From Penelope pileata (Eukaryota > Chordata > Aves > Galliformes > Cracidae), in NCBI GenBank assembly GCA_013396635.1, contig WBMW01001574.1, positions 1 to 64,000 of the forward strand: DNA of 64,000 nucleotides, written 5' to 3'. Below the pieces are notes generated by a model. The model was not told the DNA's origin. It saw only the letters and a list, made by a program, of their open reading frames with translations, and ran no database searches. The position numbers were made by a program, and so were the translations under genes. Positions 1-12,798 of this stretch are shown here, piece by piece. Every line of letters starts with the position of its first letter. The stretch's first letter is position 1.

Positions 1-2077
1 AAAAAAAAAAAAAAGGAATAAACTCACTCCAAGCTGTTTCAGAACTGTCAAACCTGATCTGACTCTCTTTACCACAAGATAAAAAAAAAAATAAAATTCT
101 TGCTGCAATTAGTGGTCCTTACATGGTAACATATCAAAAAACTCTGCATACTGCTGTATCATTCCTTTGTCCATAAAGGTATTACATTTTTTTCCCTTAA
201 AATTCACCTCCTAGGTCCCAAATCTGATTCTTTAAAGGAGTTTTGCAACCCATGAAAAAGGATGCTATACACAAAAGGCTTCCTCAGTTTCCACAGGAGT
301 AAAGGAAGCAGGTGGACACATTTAAGAAGTCTGCTCTCACCTCCTCCAGTTCCACATCCAGTCACCTGGCTCCATTTAACCTTTACAGTTGACTTTTCTC
401 TCCTTTATCCAACCTGCAACCAGCACAGGTGCTTAGCAGCCCTCTTATCCTCTCAGCTTCCAAACTGACTTAAGATTTATTGATGTAGACAGAAAGGGTT
501 GAACTTTGAAATTACATAGTAGATCTTCTGAAGCAAATTTTAGTGGGTGGCCCAGTACAGATTTAAACTGTTCTCTTGCTACTTTGTGAACAGCCTGAGC
601 CTAAAAGAGGCTATAACTGAATTTTAATTCAGCTCAAATAACTGCAAGTCATCAGACTATGACAAGCAGTACAAGCTCTTTGCTAGCCACTAATAGCGGG
701 GTGAACTAGGGGAAGGGCTGTAAAAGTTTCATCCTGTTCTGAACAGTCATCCCTGTGTCCAGAGCAATGCTGGGGAAACAGGGAATGGTTCACAGGAACA
801 AAGGACTGAAAAGGATCTTCTTGGTCTTTGTCTAGAATTGCACAGGTATTTATTATTCTGTCTGTGTTCTGTTCTTTCCTCACATGCCCATTACTAGTGC
901 ATGGGAGAGAAAGGAGACTCTGCTAAATGATATCGTTGCCTTAAATTCTTTTACCAATCATTCTCTTTCTTCCACCTTAGCTAAGAATTTGCCATTTGCC
1001 ACCACATCCCATGGTTGACTAAAGTTCGGAGATCAGTTACATTCCCTTTGATATGAAATCAGTTATCTTACTAAGGAAAAAACCACCAGCTTAGACTCTG
1101 TTAAACACACTTTTATAAACTTGCACTGCAGTTTATTCTACTTTTCCTATTCACCATCGTAATATTTTGTTACCCGCACTTCAGAACCTGCTCTAAAATT
1201 GAGTTTTTTCCACATCAGACAAATGGGTCTGCAGCTCCCTAGAGCACATCCCCCTTCCTCCTACACACACACTCTCTCTCACTCTCCATTAGTACAGGTA
1301 TTATGTTTGTTAATCTCCAGTCACCCAGAACACCTCCCTGACTTGACAGATCTATTGCTAAGAGTTATGACCAGACCTGTGATTTCCCAGATCAGCATGT
1401 TTTTCAGGCATTCTGAGATGGTGATGATCCAGGTCCTCAGCAAAGGCAAAAAGTCCTGACTTCGACTGTGGTCATTTCCACTCAGTGCCACTTTGTTGCT
1501 GCTCCCTTATTCAACATCATCATCCATGGTGAAACAGAGGCGAAGCATTCACAGCTTCCAGGGTGTACCTACCCCTGTTCAGTCATCACTGGGTCCTTGC
1601 TCATGCAGGTTTACTGTGTCCTGAGATCCTATGCTGCATAGTGCTTAGTTCTTTCCTTCCTAACCATGAAGTGTGGCTCCTGGGGAGCACTACACATGTA
1701 TGACTAATAACTCTTCCATAGACTACCTGGGGCAGACCTAACAGCACATTTGACTGATTCAGCACCTATGGTGCACTATAGAAGAAACAGCTTTAAAATA
1801 GGAGCTTGAAGAAAAGGTTCAAGTGGAATCACAGGAGAGAGAACATTTCCAAACAGCTGTGGAAAATGGAATGCTTGAGGAGTGCCCTTACCCTTTGATG
1901 TAATACCATTTGTAACTTAAACATTTATATGTTCTTGATTTTCTGCCTCCCTGTTAGTTAATACTTCCATACTAATGGATGTTGTCACTAGTGTAGGTTT
2001 AACCTTTGCCCACATAGCATGCCAACTGATACTGAAACTGAATAAATGACAAGAAAACCACAATGCCAAAGACTCAC
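1..2077 (-). other. ST3GAL3: ST3GAL3 intron, 3' part cut by the window
   Basis: This is the intron after the motif-L exon, cut by the window start. The next coding exon (expected to open with the rest of sialylmotif L) is not present. Only a 14-base A run at 1-14 and a small CA/CT simple repeat at about 1262-1285 stand out. Confidence 0.8.
1262..1285. repeat. CA/CT simple repeat
   Basis: A short acacacac tract runs into ctctctctcac. Possible microsatellite. Confidence 0.8.
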
Positions 2078-2173
2078 CTGACAACAACATCATAGTCATC
2101 AATTTTTAACCCCAATGACTTATTTGCAAGTACTCCACCATTTCCCACAATAATACATCGTCGGCAGCTGAGA
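2078..2173 (-). CDS. ST3GAL3: ST3GAL3 coding exon (first part of sialylmotif L)
   Basis: This 96-base internal exon on the minus strand begins with T, completing a Ser codon (AG from the previous exon), then reads 31 codons and ends in AG. It encodes LSCRRC followed by IIVGNGGVLANKSLG and IDDYDVVV. This is the start of sialylmotif L, which in GT29 enzymes contributes to CMP-sialic acid binding. Its conserved Cys forms the structural disulfide with motif S. An N-K-S sequon is present. It matches ST3GAL3 at about human residues 155-186 (from memory). ST3GAL6 has a related motif, but the preceding exons exclude it. The acceptor is tcctccacag and the donor is gtgagt, with an outgoing phase-2 intron. 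The continuation, expected to begin Arg-Leu-Asn, is not found in bases 1-2077 and must lie outside the window. Confidence 0.97.
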
Positions 2174-4544
2174 CTGTGGAGGAAACACAGGGAAGAGGTG
2201 ACTTTTATAGCATGACTTCAAACATAGAGCTGCACATATTTTGTTTGCATGTATCCAAGAACTCCAGGATACCTTTTGGAACATGAAGGATTAAGGGAAG
2301 GAAAGAGATACACTTGATCCCTAGCTCACCCCATCAAGCCCAGGCATTACAGGTGATAAACTCCTTTCAACACTTCACTCCATGTGTGGCCTGATGAGAT
2401 GGGCTGTCAGGACAAGCATGCCTTCTCCCCCCACACCCCTAGTATGATTGGATTGAATCAAACCCACCTGTTCAGTTAAACATCCTCGTTATTCATCTAG
2501 CACTGAAAAAACAATAAGGCAAAGGCTCAGTGAGGGAGTCCTCTCTTCAAGCAGTTTTCTGAGCACAGGCAAACCTTGTCAGGTTATCTGGAGTGTGCTC
2601 ACCTTGCTGAGTGCTAAATTGTCACAGTTCTTATAAGACTTCATGAAATGGAAAAACACTAAATGGACAGAAAAAAGACCCTGTCCACGTCCCCTCTCCA
2701 GGAAGAAACACATACATTGACACAATGGGTGAGGAGCAGGAAGGAAAATAACCTTAATTAACAAAAACACAGAAAGAGAAGGAAGAGAACAGTTTCTTGT
2801 GGAACCGTGAGTCACAAGAACTCTGCAGCAGATGTTAAAAAGTGATTTCGTTTTGAAGACAGAGAGAGGACTTCTTTCCAGCCATCTAATCCCAAACGCA
2901 GCTGGCTCTTCTGGCACTGTGCCTCCATCTCTGGTAGTTCACTGCAGGAATACGTGTCTGCAGAGCCTTCTTAGGAAAGGGTCCAAGGCAATCAGTTGTT
3001 TGGAGCAGATCTCTACTAGGCAGCCTTCCTAGTCCCAGGCACAGCTGACTGGTCTCCTCCCGACTGTCCTCTGGCCCCACTGTGCACCGTCTGAAGAGCC
3101 AGCAGGAGGAAAGCTCTGCTTATGTGGGGTCTTTGTAGAGCAGGGCTGGAGAGCACTTGAAAGATTCAAGTAAATCACTGAGGGTTACCCTGCTGACAGC
3201 CATTAGCTGGAGATCCGCACACAATTAACAGTGCAGCACCCAGAAAACAGCCAGGAACAGCCAGCAACAGCTTCTCAAGCCCAGATGGAGTTACGCTGCC
3301 TCTCCAAAAGAAAACGCTTCCTCAAGAAGATAGACATGCCTGCATCCCTAACAGCCAAAGAAGTGGAGATGTTTGAGATAATCAAATCCAACAATACAGA
3401 AATAATTTTATAGATAATGGCAAAGGGGAAAAAAAATACAGTCCTGGTGACAAGGAGAAAGCAGAGGCAAGATCTGGTTCAGGCAGTATATTGTGGCAAA
3501 GAAGCAAGAGTAAGAGTCAGTCCCAAAAGCATGCACTTGAGTGACACGTAACAGCTTTGTCAAACCCTTTAAGGAAAAGGTGCTGCACAAGGGAAAACAA
3601 AAAAGACAGTTTGGTTCTAGCCAGGTGAAGTTTCAGACGAAAATATTCACTTGTGATGATTATGATAAGAAAGTTTAACCTCCTAAACAACAGAGCACTG
3701 GGTGAAATACTGCAATTTACTTCCCTAGTTGTCTCTGAGCCATGACTTATTTTTATTTTTCGATGAAAAATACCACGCTGAAATCCAAAGGCTACAAGTT
3801 ACAGACACTCCCCCCTACCCACTCACTGTTAGCATGCATGTTAGCATTTACCAATTTTGGATAGAGATGTGTTTGTTCCAGCCTCAAACCACTTGAGAAC
3901 ATCCTTCCCTTTTCTGCTAAATTAAAGCACCATCTACTGTCAGCAGGCCCTTCCACATCTGCACGTGATGCTTTCCCCAAGAGACTGCTGTGTGTAAACA
4001 ACTGCCTCTAGGTGGATAAGCAGTCCTGGGTCAGACTGGTGAGCATTAGCTGCTACACACAAGGGAAGCACCACTTCCACCAGCCAAAAACCATCCGAGC
4101 AGCTTCTATGGCCCCGTTCCCACACAGCACTCGTAGACTGATCAAAGCCCATTCTTAATTTTCTCTTGACCATACAAACTGGATCAAGTTCATCACATGT
4201 CTCATGCTGTGGCAGCTCTCCTAGATCTTGAGTCACATTTGCATTACCTCTCTGAATCGTTTTCAATTTCTCCCCAGATCTCCAAAGCACTGCCTCTGGA
4301 ACACCAGCATGCGGAGCTAATGCTGCTCAGAAGCACGGTCCCTTTCATACAGAGATCTTACGTACATCGTTTCAATGTTCCTTTTATAGTCATTGGTTGG
4401 CAGAATACAATTCTCATCTTGTAAGCACAATCTGTGCTGTCACCTCTGAGATGCCTGATTTTTGGCTGGGATCCAGTAAAGGAGCACTGCTCAGAAGACA
4501 GCCCTACAGAAAGGTCGGGACTCACCCAACCCTCCTACTCCTTA

Positions 4545-4605
4545 CAGAATCACAGAATCACAGAACTGTAGGGGTTGGAAGGGATCTCTACTGAGTCCGG
4601 CTCTA
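4545..4605 (-). mobile_element. CR1 LINE 3' tail, short fragment
   Basis: On the plus strand this begins agaatcacagaatcacag and continues with ggggttggaagggatctct, the reverse complement of the canonical avian CR1 3' end (AGATCCCTTCCAACCC, then repeated GATTCTGTG-type octamers). Only about 60 bases are recognisable, which suits the severe 5' truncation typical of CR1 insertions. It is probably a fairly young copy because the tail repeats are intact. Confidence 0.85.
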
Positions 4606-7599
4606 ACAAATTTTTGGTGCAGTTTTATGTTTCCTCCAGACCAGCCTTTTTCACTGAGAATACCTGCCAGCAGACTTCCACTGGAAGTGTCACTAAAGGA
4701 TTAATTCTCATCCCTGACAGTAATTTTTTAAAGCTGTGCATCATATTCCACTCCTAAAAAGCTGATAAGTCTACAAAGACATTGTGTAGAACATAGTGCT
4801 GGACTGAGACAAATAACTAATGCCTATCTTTAAATGGATTACCTCTATCTAGCTTCTAGTTTATCCAAAAAATAACACTTACATGAAAAGATGTAAAAAC
4901 CAACATCAATTATGCTGTCATTTTAGCTCTGTTTTAGATAAAATTTTCCAATGCTTTTCCTGCAAAACCAAGATAATCAACTTACAGTCACCTCTCATAT
5001 TTGCTGTTCTATCCAACATTCCAAGAAGGGTTAAAAAGCAAACAGTAATATTAAAGAGAACTCCTTATTTAACTCTTTAAATGCTCCCCAGAGCTTACTG
5101 ATTTAAAAAGACATACTTGCCATTTAACGTTCTCACAGTTACTAACAAAAATATAGAAAATATTTCATTGTCACTGTAATATGGGACATATCATTATTTT
5201 CTTATCCAATCCCTCCTCAATAAACAATAAGGTTTAGTCTTTGATCTCCTAATGGTTTCTTGTTAATCTTTTTGTTTTGAGAAGTGCTTTACACATTCTC
5301 ATCACAGTGCCAGAAGTTTCTATTGCACACCCAGACAGCAGAAGTCAGGCACAGAGAGCAGGTGCACAAGATGCAGGCGTTGCCTGGGATCTGCACACCT
5401 GGCACGTACATTAAGTCTGGGCAGCCAGGGCTGTTTTGATCAAGGCAGAAAGGTGAGCTGGCCTGGTCTCAGCAGCTTTGGCAACCACAGTGTGGGACAG
5501 TGAGAGGTCTGTAGGGCCACACCTGGGCAGGGTTGTGCCAGGCACCTGACCTCACACCCTGGCACTGGCACAGCTGAACTCCTTCACAGTGAGCACTGAC
5601 TGATGATACCTGAGCACAGGAAACCTGCAAAGACACTGCATGCTCCGGGCAAGTTTCTGGCTAAAGAAACACATGGTGCGGGCAGCATCAGTTACACAGC
5701 TCAATTGTTTCCCCAAAAAGGTGTGCAAACACCGTTTGGTTTGTTTACATATCACGTCAGTCCCATGCTCCTTTTCCAGAACAGCTCAAGTACTGAAACA
5801 TCAGACAGAGCCCCAGTTCCAGTTTGCTACCTTGGTGGTATGAAGGAGGGTCATGGACTTTCCACACCAGAAGGACATTCCCTAAAGCCCCAAGCTGGGA
5901 GCTGGAGCCAGATGTGCAGCCTCTGACACATCTGCTCAGAGGCTGAGTTCATCTACACCACAACCAGGATTCACATAGACGTCCTGGAACAATACAGTAC
6001 TGTAAGCACATGTATGCACTGTAGCAATTGCTACTTCCTCTTCCTCCCTTGTCAAAGCACTTCAGGGATTTGTAAGGGGAAAAAAACCACAAAGCCTTCA
6101 TTTACGCAACTTTGGAACTGAATGCTTTGAGGAAAGATGTAACACCGTAATTAAAAAAAAAATACATCTTGAGGGCAACTGGTGCTTAGGGAGGCTTAGC
6201 ATATTCCGGTTTGATCTGGCTGCTGCTCCTTACACCAGGGCTATCAGCTTCAGATGGAAGGACATCAACATCTCCCCTGCTCTATCATGTTCCCTCCTCA
6301 TTGTTACTTTACATACTGTGTTAGTAGATACTAAGTCATATATAAGCTCAAAGTCTCAGTTTTCCTTCATTTCCATCCAGAGGCAATACAAAATGGTCAT
6401 TTGCATTCTTATATTTATATCCTTCCTATGAAATTTACAGGTCATCACCACGGAAATCAAAAATCTACTGAAGGCCGGCCAGCAAGAGAGCTGGGGAGCT
6501 AGAAATCAAGTCTGATTTGCAGAACAAGGGGTAGGCGACTGGAGGAGCCACTAAAACAGCAAAATCATCGGGGACATAAACGGGCTCAGAAAAGCCCAAG
6601 GACAAGAGAATCCAGAAGTGTCGAAGGCAAGACCCCATCAACATCTGAGGTAGGGAGAAAGATACTGAAGGAAGCACTGAAGGAAGAGGACACTAATTCT
6701 ACAGGATGTCCCCCAGATCTCCAATCTTCTCCAGAAAAGCTCAGAGCTGAGTTGCAACTACCATCACAAAGACAACTGCAACTTTACCTAGCTCCTGCCC
6801 TGGAGTAGCAGCACGTTCCCAAGAAACACGACAACACAAAGGTGCCATTATAAAGATGACGTGAAGAACAACTAAAAAGCACAGCATCACTTGCACTGTT
6901 ACAGAGGTGAACTATAGCGTTTGCTCACACACCCTCCAGCTGCTGCTAGTTATTAACAAAACTCTCTGCTCACAATGGAGGGATTAGTTGGAGTGAGTTG
7001 ACAAAGCTGCTTTGGGATGATGAAAGGTGCACGCATACCCGGAAGGATTGGGTTTGCCTCATTTCAGCACCACATCGGTACATTGTGTCAGGAAAGGTGC
7101 ACCGGGAAAGGTGCATTGGGATGCCCTTTTGACATAGTGAAAATCAAACAAACAAGTTCACTTTCAGGGCTTCTAGGATGTAAATAAAGTTAACATCTCA
7201 AAGGGATAGCTTTGTGAAGGACAGAAATGGAGAAACGTGGGTGGGGACAAGACTGCAGGCTTGGTGTAGATCCCCCACCACACAGCTCTAATCCCCTCTT
7301 TCCTTCCTATGCTCTCACGCACTGCTCTGACCTCACCTCCCTTGCCTCCCCCACCCTTCCCCCAGGAAAGCTGCAGTCAGCATGTGGTTACATGAACATT
7401 TGCTTCAATAGGCTCAGAAGTGCTCATGCTCCCCACCCATCCCTAGCCCTCTGCCTCTCCTGCCGCCGCTCCAGTGCTGTGCCAGTACAACTGTTCAATG
7501 GGAGGGAAGCTCTGAAAATAAGGTGACTGAAGTGATCTAGGTTAAGAGAAAAACTCTTAAAATGGACTCACTTTGAAGTCTCCCTGTCTAGGTTATAGG

Positions 7600-7801
7600 A
7601 AAAAAAATTATTTACTGGAAGAGTGGTCAGACACATAGTTTCTTCCTAGCAAGGTGGTTGATGTCCCATGCCTGTCAGTGTTCAAGATGCATTTGGATAA
7701 TGCCCTTAACATGCTTTAACTTTTGGTTAGCCCTGAAGTGGCCAGGCAGTTGGACTCAATGATCTTTGCAGGACCCTTCCAACTGAGCTATTCTATCCTA
7801 A
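7600..7801 (+). mobile_element. CR1 LINE 3' end
   Basis: A plus-oriented, 5'-truncated CR1 of about 200 bases. Diagnostic segments are ttactggaagagtggtcag, ttggttagccctgaagtgg, cagttggactcaatgatctt and the ending cccttccaactgagctattctat. An internal section corresponding to the usual GGCTGCCCAGGGA block is altered or lost. The tail is of the CTATTCTAT type, which marks a different CR1 subfamily from the copy at 38850-39475. Confidence 0.85.
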
Positions 7802-8849
7802 ACATTAACAACACAAAGAGAGAGTAGGGAACTATAGAGAAGGACACAGAAGCAGGAAAGATAGCTTCTTAAATTCCCTTTGCCAACAGAGAAAGTGTTG
7901 GTGCAACCCCATCCTAAAGGGAAGGTGAACCTGGAGCTTTTTCCCTACTGCTAGAATCAGCTTACTAGGCTTCAGAAAACCTACAAGTGGAGAGGCTGAC
8001 AAGATCTCCTTTGACTTCTTGTTTGACCCCTTGTACATCACAGATGAGCTGCATCTCTTACCCAACTGTCACAACAAGGCATTTTTTCAGGCCATAAATC
8101 AGGCCCACTCCAGTTGCTGCAAAGAGATGACCAAAGAGTGGAGATCTGGACTTTCTCCTTGACTAGTGAGCAGTAAGGGAGTCACCAAACCTCAGGCCCC
8201 TACTCCTACCACACTGGAGCTGCCTCAGAAAGGAACTGTTGACTCTGATTTCATCTTGAGACAAGATGAGAAAGTAGATAGCCTTCCCTCAACAGTGTGC
8301 TCCATCAATGCTTCTGGAATCCAAAACAGCAGATGCTCCTTGCTTCCAGGACTGTAGTTCGTCAATGATCACACCAGAACAACATCTTGGGAAGCACACC
8401 CAAATCTTCATTTGACAAACTTCAAAGCAACCTAAATTAGCACATGGACTGCAAAAAAATAAGAATAAACTTTAAACATGGAGATGAACTCCCAGCTCTA
8501 ACTACAGTTGGCAAGATCTACAATCAACACGAGAGATGTGGAGAGCTGCAGAAAGGCTGGAGAAGCTTACAAACTTTGTCATGGAAAAGCGGGAGAAAGG
8601 GTGATGGGCCAGAAAATAAAACTGATGTGTTTAGAACACAAGAACTGTGTTATTAGCCTGGGTTCAAGGAAGCACTACTGCTTGGAAAGGAGTACTACCA
8701 GGACTTTCAAGAGAGACTGTGCCCCAGTGAAAACCTATGATAGCTTCTGAAAGGAAGTACTTCTAATCCAGGAGGTAGCACTAAACCAAAACTGCAGGGC
8801 AAAGCGAAGGAGTGACAGAAAAACAAGAATAGGAAAGGCTAAAGGAGTA

Positions 8850-9036
8850 ACACTGAGAAGCTGATCACAAACATTTAACAGGCTGCCCAGGGAAATGGTG
8901 GATTTACTGTCCCTGTAGGTTTTCAAGAAAAGGACAGTTAGGGACATGGTTTAGTGGGCATGGTGGTGATGGGTCAGTGCTTGGACTAGATGATCTCAGT
9001 GGTCTTTTCCAACCTTAATGATTCTATGACTCTATG
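8850..9036 (+). mobile_element. CR1 LINE 3' end
   Basis: A plus-oriented CR1 fragment. Recognisable in order are acaggctgcccagggaaatg, ttagggacatggtttagtgg, ttggactagatgatctcag and ttccaaccttaatgattc, followed by the octamer-like tail ending tctatg. Its 5' part grades into unrecognised sequence around 8850, so that boundary is approximate. The frames on either strand here are by-products of the element. Confidence 0.9.
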
Positions 9037-9569
9037 TCGGCAAGTCTCAGAAGCAAGCTCTACAATAAGACTGAAGAATCAAAAGAGCTTCTTCCAAAGG
9101 CATCAGTCCAAATACCTCAGGACCCTGGAGTACTGCTATTGCATCCTGGCACAGGCTTGGACAATCACGCATTCCTGCCTTAAGAGTAAGGAATTTGCGA
9201 AACATTTTGTTAAAACAAGCCAGATCCTTCTTTCCTGATAAGAGGTTCTTGTGATCCTGTTGCTTTGTCAGAAAAGCTGAAAAAGAATAATGTGTTTATT
9301 GAAAACCTGCTATTTACTTACTTGAAAAACAGTCAAGAGAGTGTATTGTGACACCATAGGAAACAAAAGATTAGGAAATAATCAAAAAGTAAAGGCTTTT
9401 TCCACTCATGTTTGACTTAAAGGCCTCTTAGAGTTTACAGTTCTCTGGAAAAAGGATTGCTTCCAGCTCCTGATCCACCTCCAAAGCACAGCCAATCTCT
9501 GGCAAAACTTATTTAGGACATAAAAAATAATCACTTCAACTCCTCCTACTCTGAAAGGTCTCATCTTAC

Positions 9570-9633
9570 CTGTCAAGAGCTGGAGTTAGACGGTAATCTT
9601 TGGTTGCTGACAGGATGGCTTTGATCAGATTAT
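9570..9633 (-). CDS. ST3GAL3: ST3GAL3 coding exon (just before sialylmotif L)
   Basis: This 64-base internal exon on the minus strand starts with AT, completing an Asp codon (G from the previous exon plus AT). It then reads 20 codons and ends in AG. The peptide runs from NLIKAILSATKDY to RLTPALD and matches ST3GAL3 at about human residues 133-154 (from memory), with Ala for Val and Asp for Glu as mild differences. It leads directly into the donor-binding sialylmotif L on the next exon. The splice sites are ctccccag and gtaaga. The incoming intron is phase 1 and the outgoing one is phase 2, both consistent with the neighbours. It is too short to stand out as an ORF and was recognised by translating between splice sites. 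Confidence 0.96.
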
Positions 9634-9831
9634 CTGGGGAGAAAGGAAGAAGACATTAGGAAGAAGTTCTCACTTCTAACAGAAATGAAAAACAAAGTGA
9701 TGTAAAGCACCTGAAGCAGTTACATAGAGGAAATGAAATAAGACCACTTTAACTTGCATATTTATATTTTCTCTGGACAATGATCTTCACACGCTGACTG
9801 CAAAGACATGATGTGCCAAATTTTGATTTAG

Positions 9832-9850
9832 CGTGCAAGTGACTTGCACG
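9832..9850. repeat. 19-base inverted repeat
   Basis: The arms cgtgcaagt and acttgcacg are exact reverse complements around one central g. No repeat family is recognised. It lies 199 bases upstream, in transcript direction, of the 64-base exon. Confidence 0.9.
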
Positions 9851-10022
9851 GAGAGAGTGCCAGCAAACAATCACAGTCCAGTTTAAAGGCAGTGGTTTCA
9901 CATCCAAACTTCCTAGGAAATGCAGTTTCACAAACACTTCAGATGTGAAAAAAGGCAATGCCACTGTCAATGCTTGCTTCCATGCAAGCTTTTATGCAGC
10001 TAAGCTGTGAATTGAATGTAGG

Positions 10023-10049
10023 AACAGAACACTGTTCTGTTAAGAACAG
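10023..10049. repeat. Palindrome cluster with TGTTCT/AGAACA half-sites
   Basis: Bases 10023-10041 form a 19-base palindrome around a central C, with arms aacagaaca and tgttctgtt. Bases 10032-10049 form a second inverted repeat, with arms ctgttct and agaacag and a 4-base spacer. Together they contain three steroid-receptor-type hexamers. Their spacings are 1 and 4 bases, not the classical 3. Confidence 0.85.
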
Positions 10050-10484
10050 AAGTAATTTTCAGAAATTAATGCTTTCTATTTTGCTGGGTCACTTCTAGTT
10101 TAGGCTCAGCTCTTCAGTCTGGCTTTCTTCACAGCAGAACCCAATTATAGCATCACAACTACTTAAAGAAAAGCCCAAGGAACCACAAAACCTAAACTGA
10201 TACCCAGTGAACACTGCAGTGACCAGATGGTGTTAGTTATGCAAGCATAGCACATGCCCATATTAAATGTGTTAAACTGTAGAAGAACAATGGTTACACA
10301 CAAGTAATTCTATGAACTATGGAAGTGGTGGAGTCTTCTTTCTTCTAGATTCTATCCTTCATACCATTCTGTCCTCCACCTCTACCCCCAGTAAAGGTCC
10401 AGACTCTTTCACCATGTCCTGCTGAGGGCCAAGAGGCAGCAACGCTCTGGCTAGTCCAGATTTACAGATTTACCAGTAACTTCA

Positions 10485-10790
10485 AAATGGCTGCACCAGG
10501 TCAGACAAAAAGTCCATCTATCTATCTCCAAATCCTGACTCTACACATTGCCATAAGCAGATGCCTAAGAGCATAAGAACAAAGCAAATAGACATAGTAC
10601 TTCTCTGAAATACTCTTCTAGCATATAATTATTTTCAAATCAAGGATTTCATGTGTCGAGTATAGGTTCTGTGTATCTGGCAGTCCTCAGTGATTTCTGT
10701 ACTATGAGCTCACAGTCCTCCTGGATTCATAGGGACCCAATCCTTTTCTGATTTTGAATCTGGCTTCTCCTAGCTTCAGTTATACTGGAA
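10485..10790 (-). mobile_element. Ancient CR1 LINE 3' end (old amniote type)
   Basis: Read on the plus strand, the block contains caggtcagacaaaaagtcca, then agcagatgcctaagagcata, agaacaaagc, tacttctctgaaatactctt, ttcaaatcaaggatttcatg and, further on, ttttgaatctggcttctcc. This order matches the reverse complement of the 3' untranslated end of old CR1 elements common in turtles and crocodilians (GGTCAGACCAAAGGTCCATC... GCAGATGCC...). Divergence is heavy, so it is likely tens of millions of years old. The subfamily cannot be named without a library search. Confidence 0.7.
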
Positions 10791-10822
10791 AAGATATACA
10801 TCTTATATACTGGAAAAGATAT
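10781..10822. repeat. Local duplication, 17 bases at period 25
   Basis: The unit tatactggaaaagatat occurs at 10781-10797 and 10806-10822. It lies at the edge of the ancient CR1 3' end and probably arose by slippage or repair. Confidence 0.9.
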
Positions 10823-12798
10823 CCATATCTCCCCCCTACACATATTGGTCAATTGGTTCAAAAGTGCTTAGGAAACAACCAGTCAAAAAGAGTAAATAAG
10901 TCTCATTTCTTTATGAAAGATTAAAAATGACACAGAAACATTGAAAAGACTGACATCGAGTGATTGTTTACAGTGAACATAAATAGTCTTCCTGATAGAC
11001 ACTACTTATGGCATTTGGCACAGTTTAGGCATCCCTTTCAAGTAAGGATTTCTGTTCCAATGTACTAGTTATGCTCCATCACGCTGCAGAAACTGCAGGA
11101 CGAGGGCGTAGGACAAACACGTAAGCTTGAGGCAGCCAATGTGCCACATAACTCTGAGCTTGACAAGAAACTGTTGAGACACAAGGCAGACATAAAAAGG
11201 TGATAAACAGAAAACCACAGACGGTTCCTCTTAAATTTGTGAGTTTTTGACACGGCGTTACTGATAACCCCTGCCAACTGTTGCAAGCTGGGAACTGTGA
11301 TTACGTTCAGAAGATGTTCAAGAGTAGAGTAAGGAAAGAAGCAACTTACTTTGCTAACCAAAGTAGTTTTTGTTTTCCTTTATTTGAAGGTTTCTTTCCG
11401 ACACACTGACATCAGACTCTCCCCCCAAGAGGAATGCTATTTCCCTATTCTTCTGCAACAGCAGTAGGTTGTTGTGACCTCTAATGGCACCGCGCCACAG
11501 CCTTCTCCTTGGCCTGTCTCTTACGCTGACTTTTACTAGATGCTATACATTACTGTGGTTGCATTCCGATACTCTCAGAAAAAATAGATCCAAGGATCAC
11601 ATGTCAACCTCCCATCTACCATACTTTTCTTACGCCAGGTTTGCTCTACCATCCAAAGATTAACGCTCTGTACTTCTTGGAGGCCTTCCGTTATACTAAA
11701 AACCATGTGGAATACAGTTGACTAATGCACTCAAATAATTGTTTTTTCTCATCTTGCCAGCTAATTTGTAAGGCCTTCATAGTGAACGTTTAGGAATGAA
11801 ATATGACTACTTTAGGACTGGATATGGCAGCATCTGGAACGGGGATGTTCCCCATTCCCATCGTTCAGAGAGAAAACACAAACAAACCAAACAGCAATAT
11901 AGGCCATTCAGAAAAGGTTAAAACAGCCAAATGGGTGATATTTCTTCAGAAACCCCCACAATCTAACACCACATGGCATCCAACCGGTTTGGAAGATCCA
12001 CAAATCACAAGTGTTATCATTCAAAACTGCCTACTGAAGCTCAATAAAAAACAAAGCACTTCACTGCCAAGTGTTGACTTGCAGCAGGAATGAAGGTGGC
12101 ACAGATGCCCTCAATGCCAGTTTCTCCAATGCCCTTGCTTTAACATGGATCCACTCTTAACAGAAAGCTGTTTGATTATGCATACAATTTGTAAGCTTTT
12201 TTGGTAGATGGATCACCCGGGCTGTGAAGAAAGCAAGGCATGGATGCAGACACAGAGCTGACCCAGGCACAAATTCTCTCCTGCTTGGCACCTGAGAACA
12301 GAACAGTGGTGGGTGTGCTCTGCCTTGTGTGCCAGTGCACCAAGGAGGGGCCAGGAGGGGCCTGAGTATACATGTCCTCAGCACTACAAAAGATAAAAAA
12401 CCCTTCCTGTTACAAGCAACAGGTATGTGCGCACTCACCTCTTGCTTCCAGGGCCCAGGCATGCAGCCAGCTCAGGTGTAACAGAATTCATTAGCTCAGA
12501 CACATCCTCATTCAGGCAAGTAGCATTCTTTGAGAGCCATTTCCCGTCTGGAAATGTTTCAGCTACTTCTGCTCAGTGCAGAACCCCAGCAAACCAGCCT
12601 GGCAGACATGTCTTAGCACCACATGCCTGGAGATGTGAACCCTGGAGGGCACGGTGCAGAGCTGTGGGGCTCTGAGGAGGGCCAGCTCCAACCCAGCAGA
12701 GCTCATGGCTGCCTCAGGGCCGGCACATGGCAGCTGCACAGCCCAGCAGCTCTGTGTCACACGCACCCAGGCAGCAAGAGTGCACCCACCCCGGCAGT

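Larger units (their letters stand above)
2174..9569 (-). other. ST3GAL3: ST3GAL3 intron of 7.4 kb
   Basis: This phase-2 intron lies between two confirmed exons. It holds three CR1 pieces (4545-4605 minus, 7600-7801 plus, 8850-9036 plus). The remainder, including 2174-4540, 4610-7600, 8070-8850 and 9040-9569, is unique-looking AT-rich sequence in which I recognise nothing. The short open frames in it have no family features and lack splice or conservation support. Confidence 0.85.

Noticed and set aside
1..2077. Search for the next ST3GAL3 exon (rest of sialylmotif L)
   Set aside because: No Arg-Leu-Asn-Ser-Ala-Pro-like coding sequence with splice sites was found.
10026..10038. AGAACA-C-TGTTCT as a glucocorticoid response element
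   Set aside because: A classical element needs a 3-base spacer and this has one. Kept only as a half-site cluster of low interest.
12157..12462. 101-codon minus-strand open frame near the GC-richer stretch
   Set aside because: No domain or homology recognised. Treated as a chance ORF.
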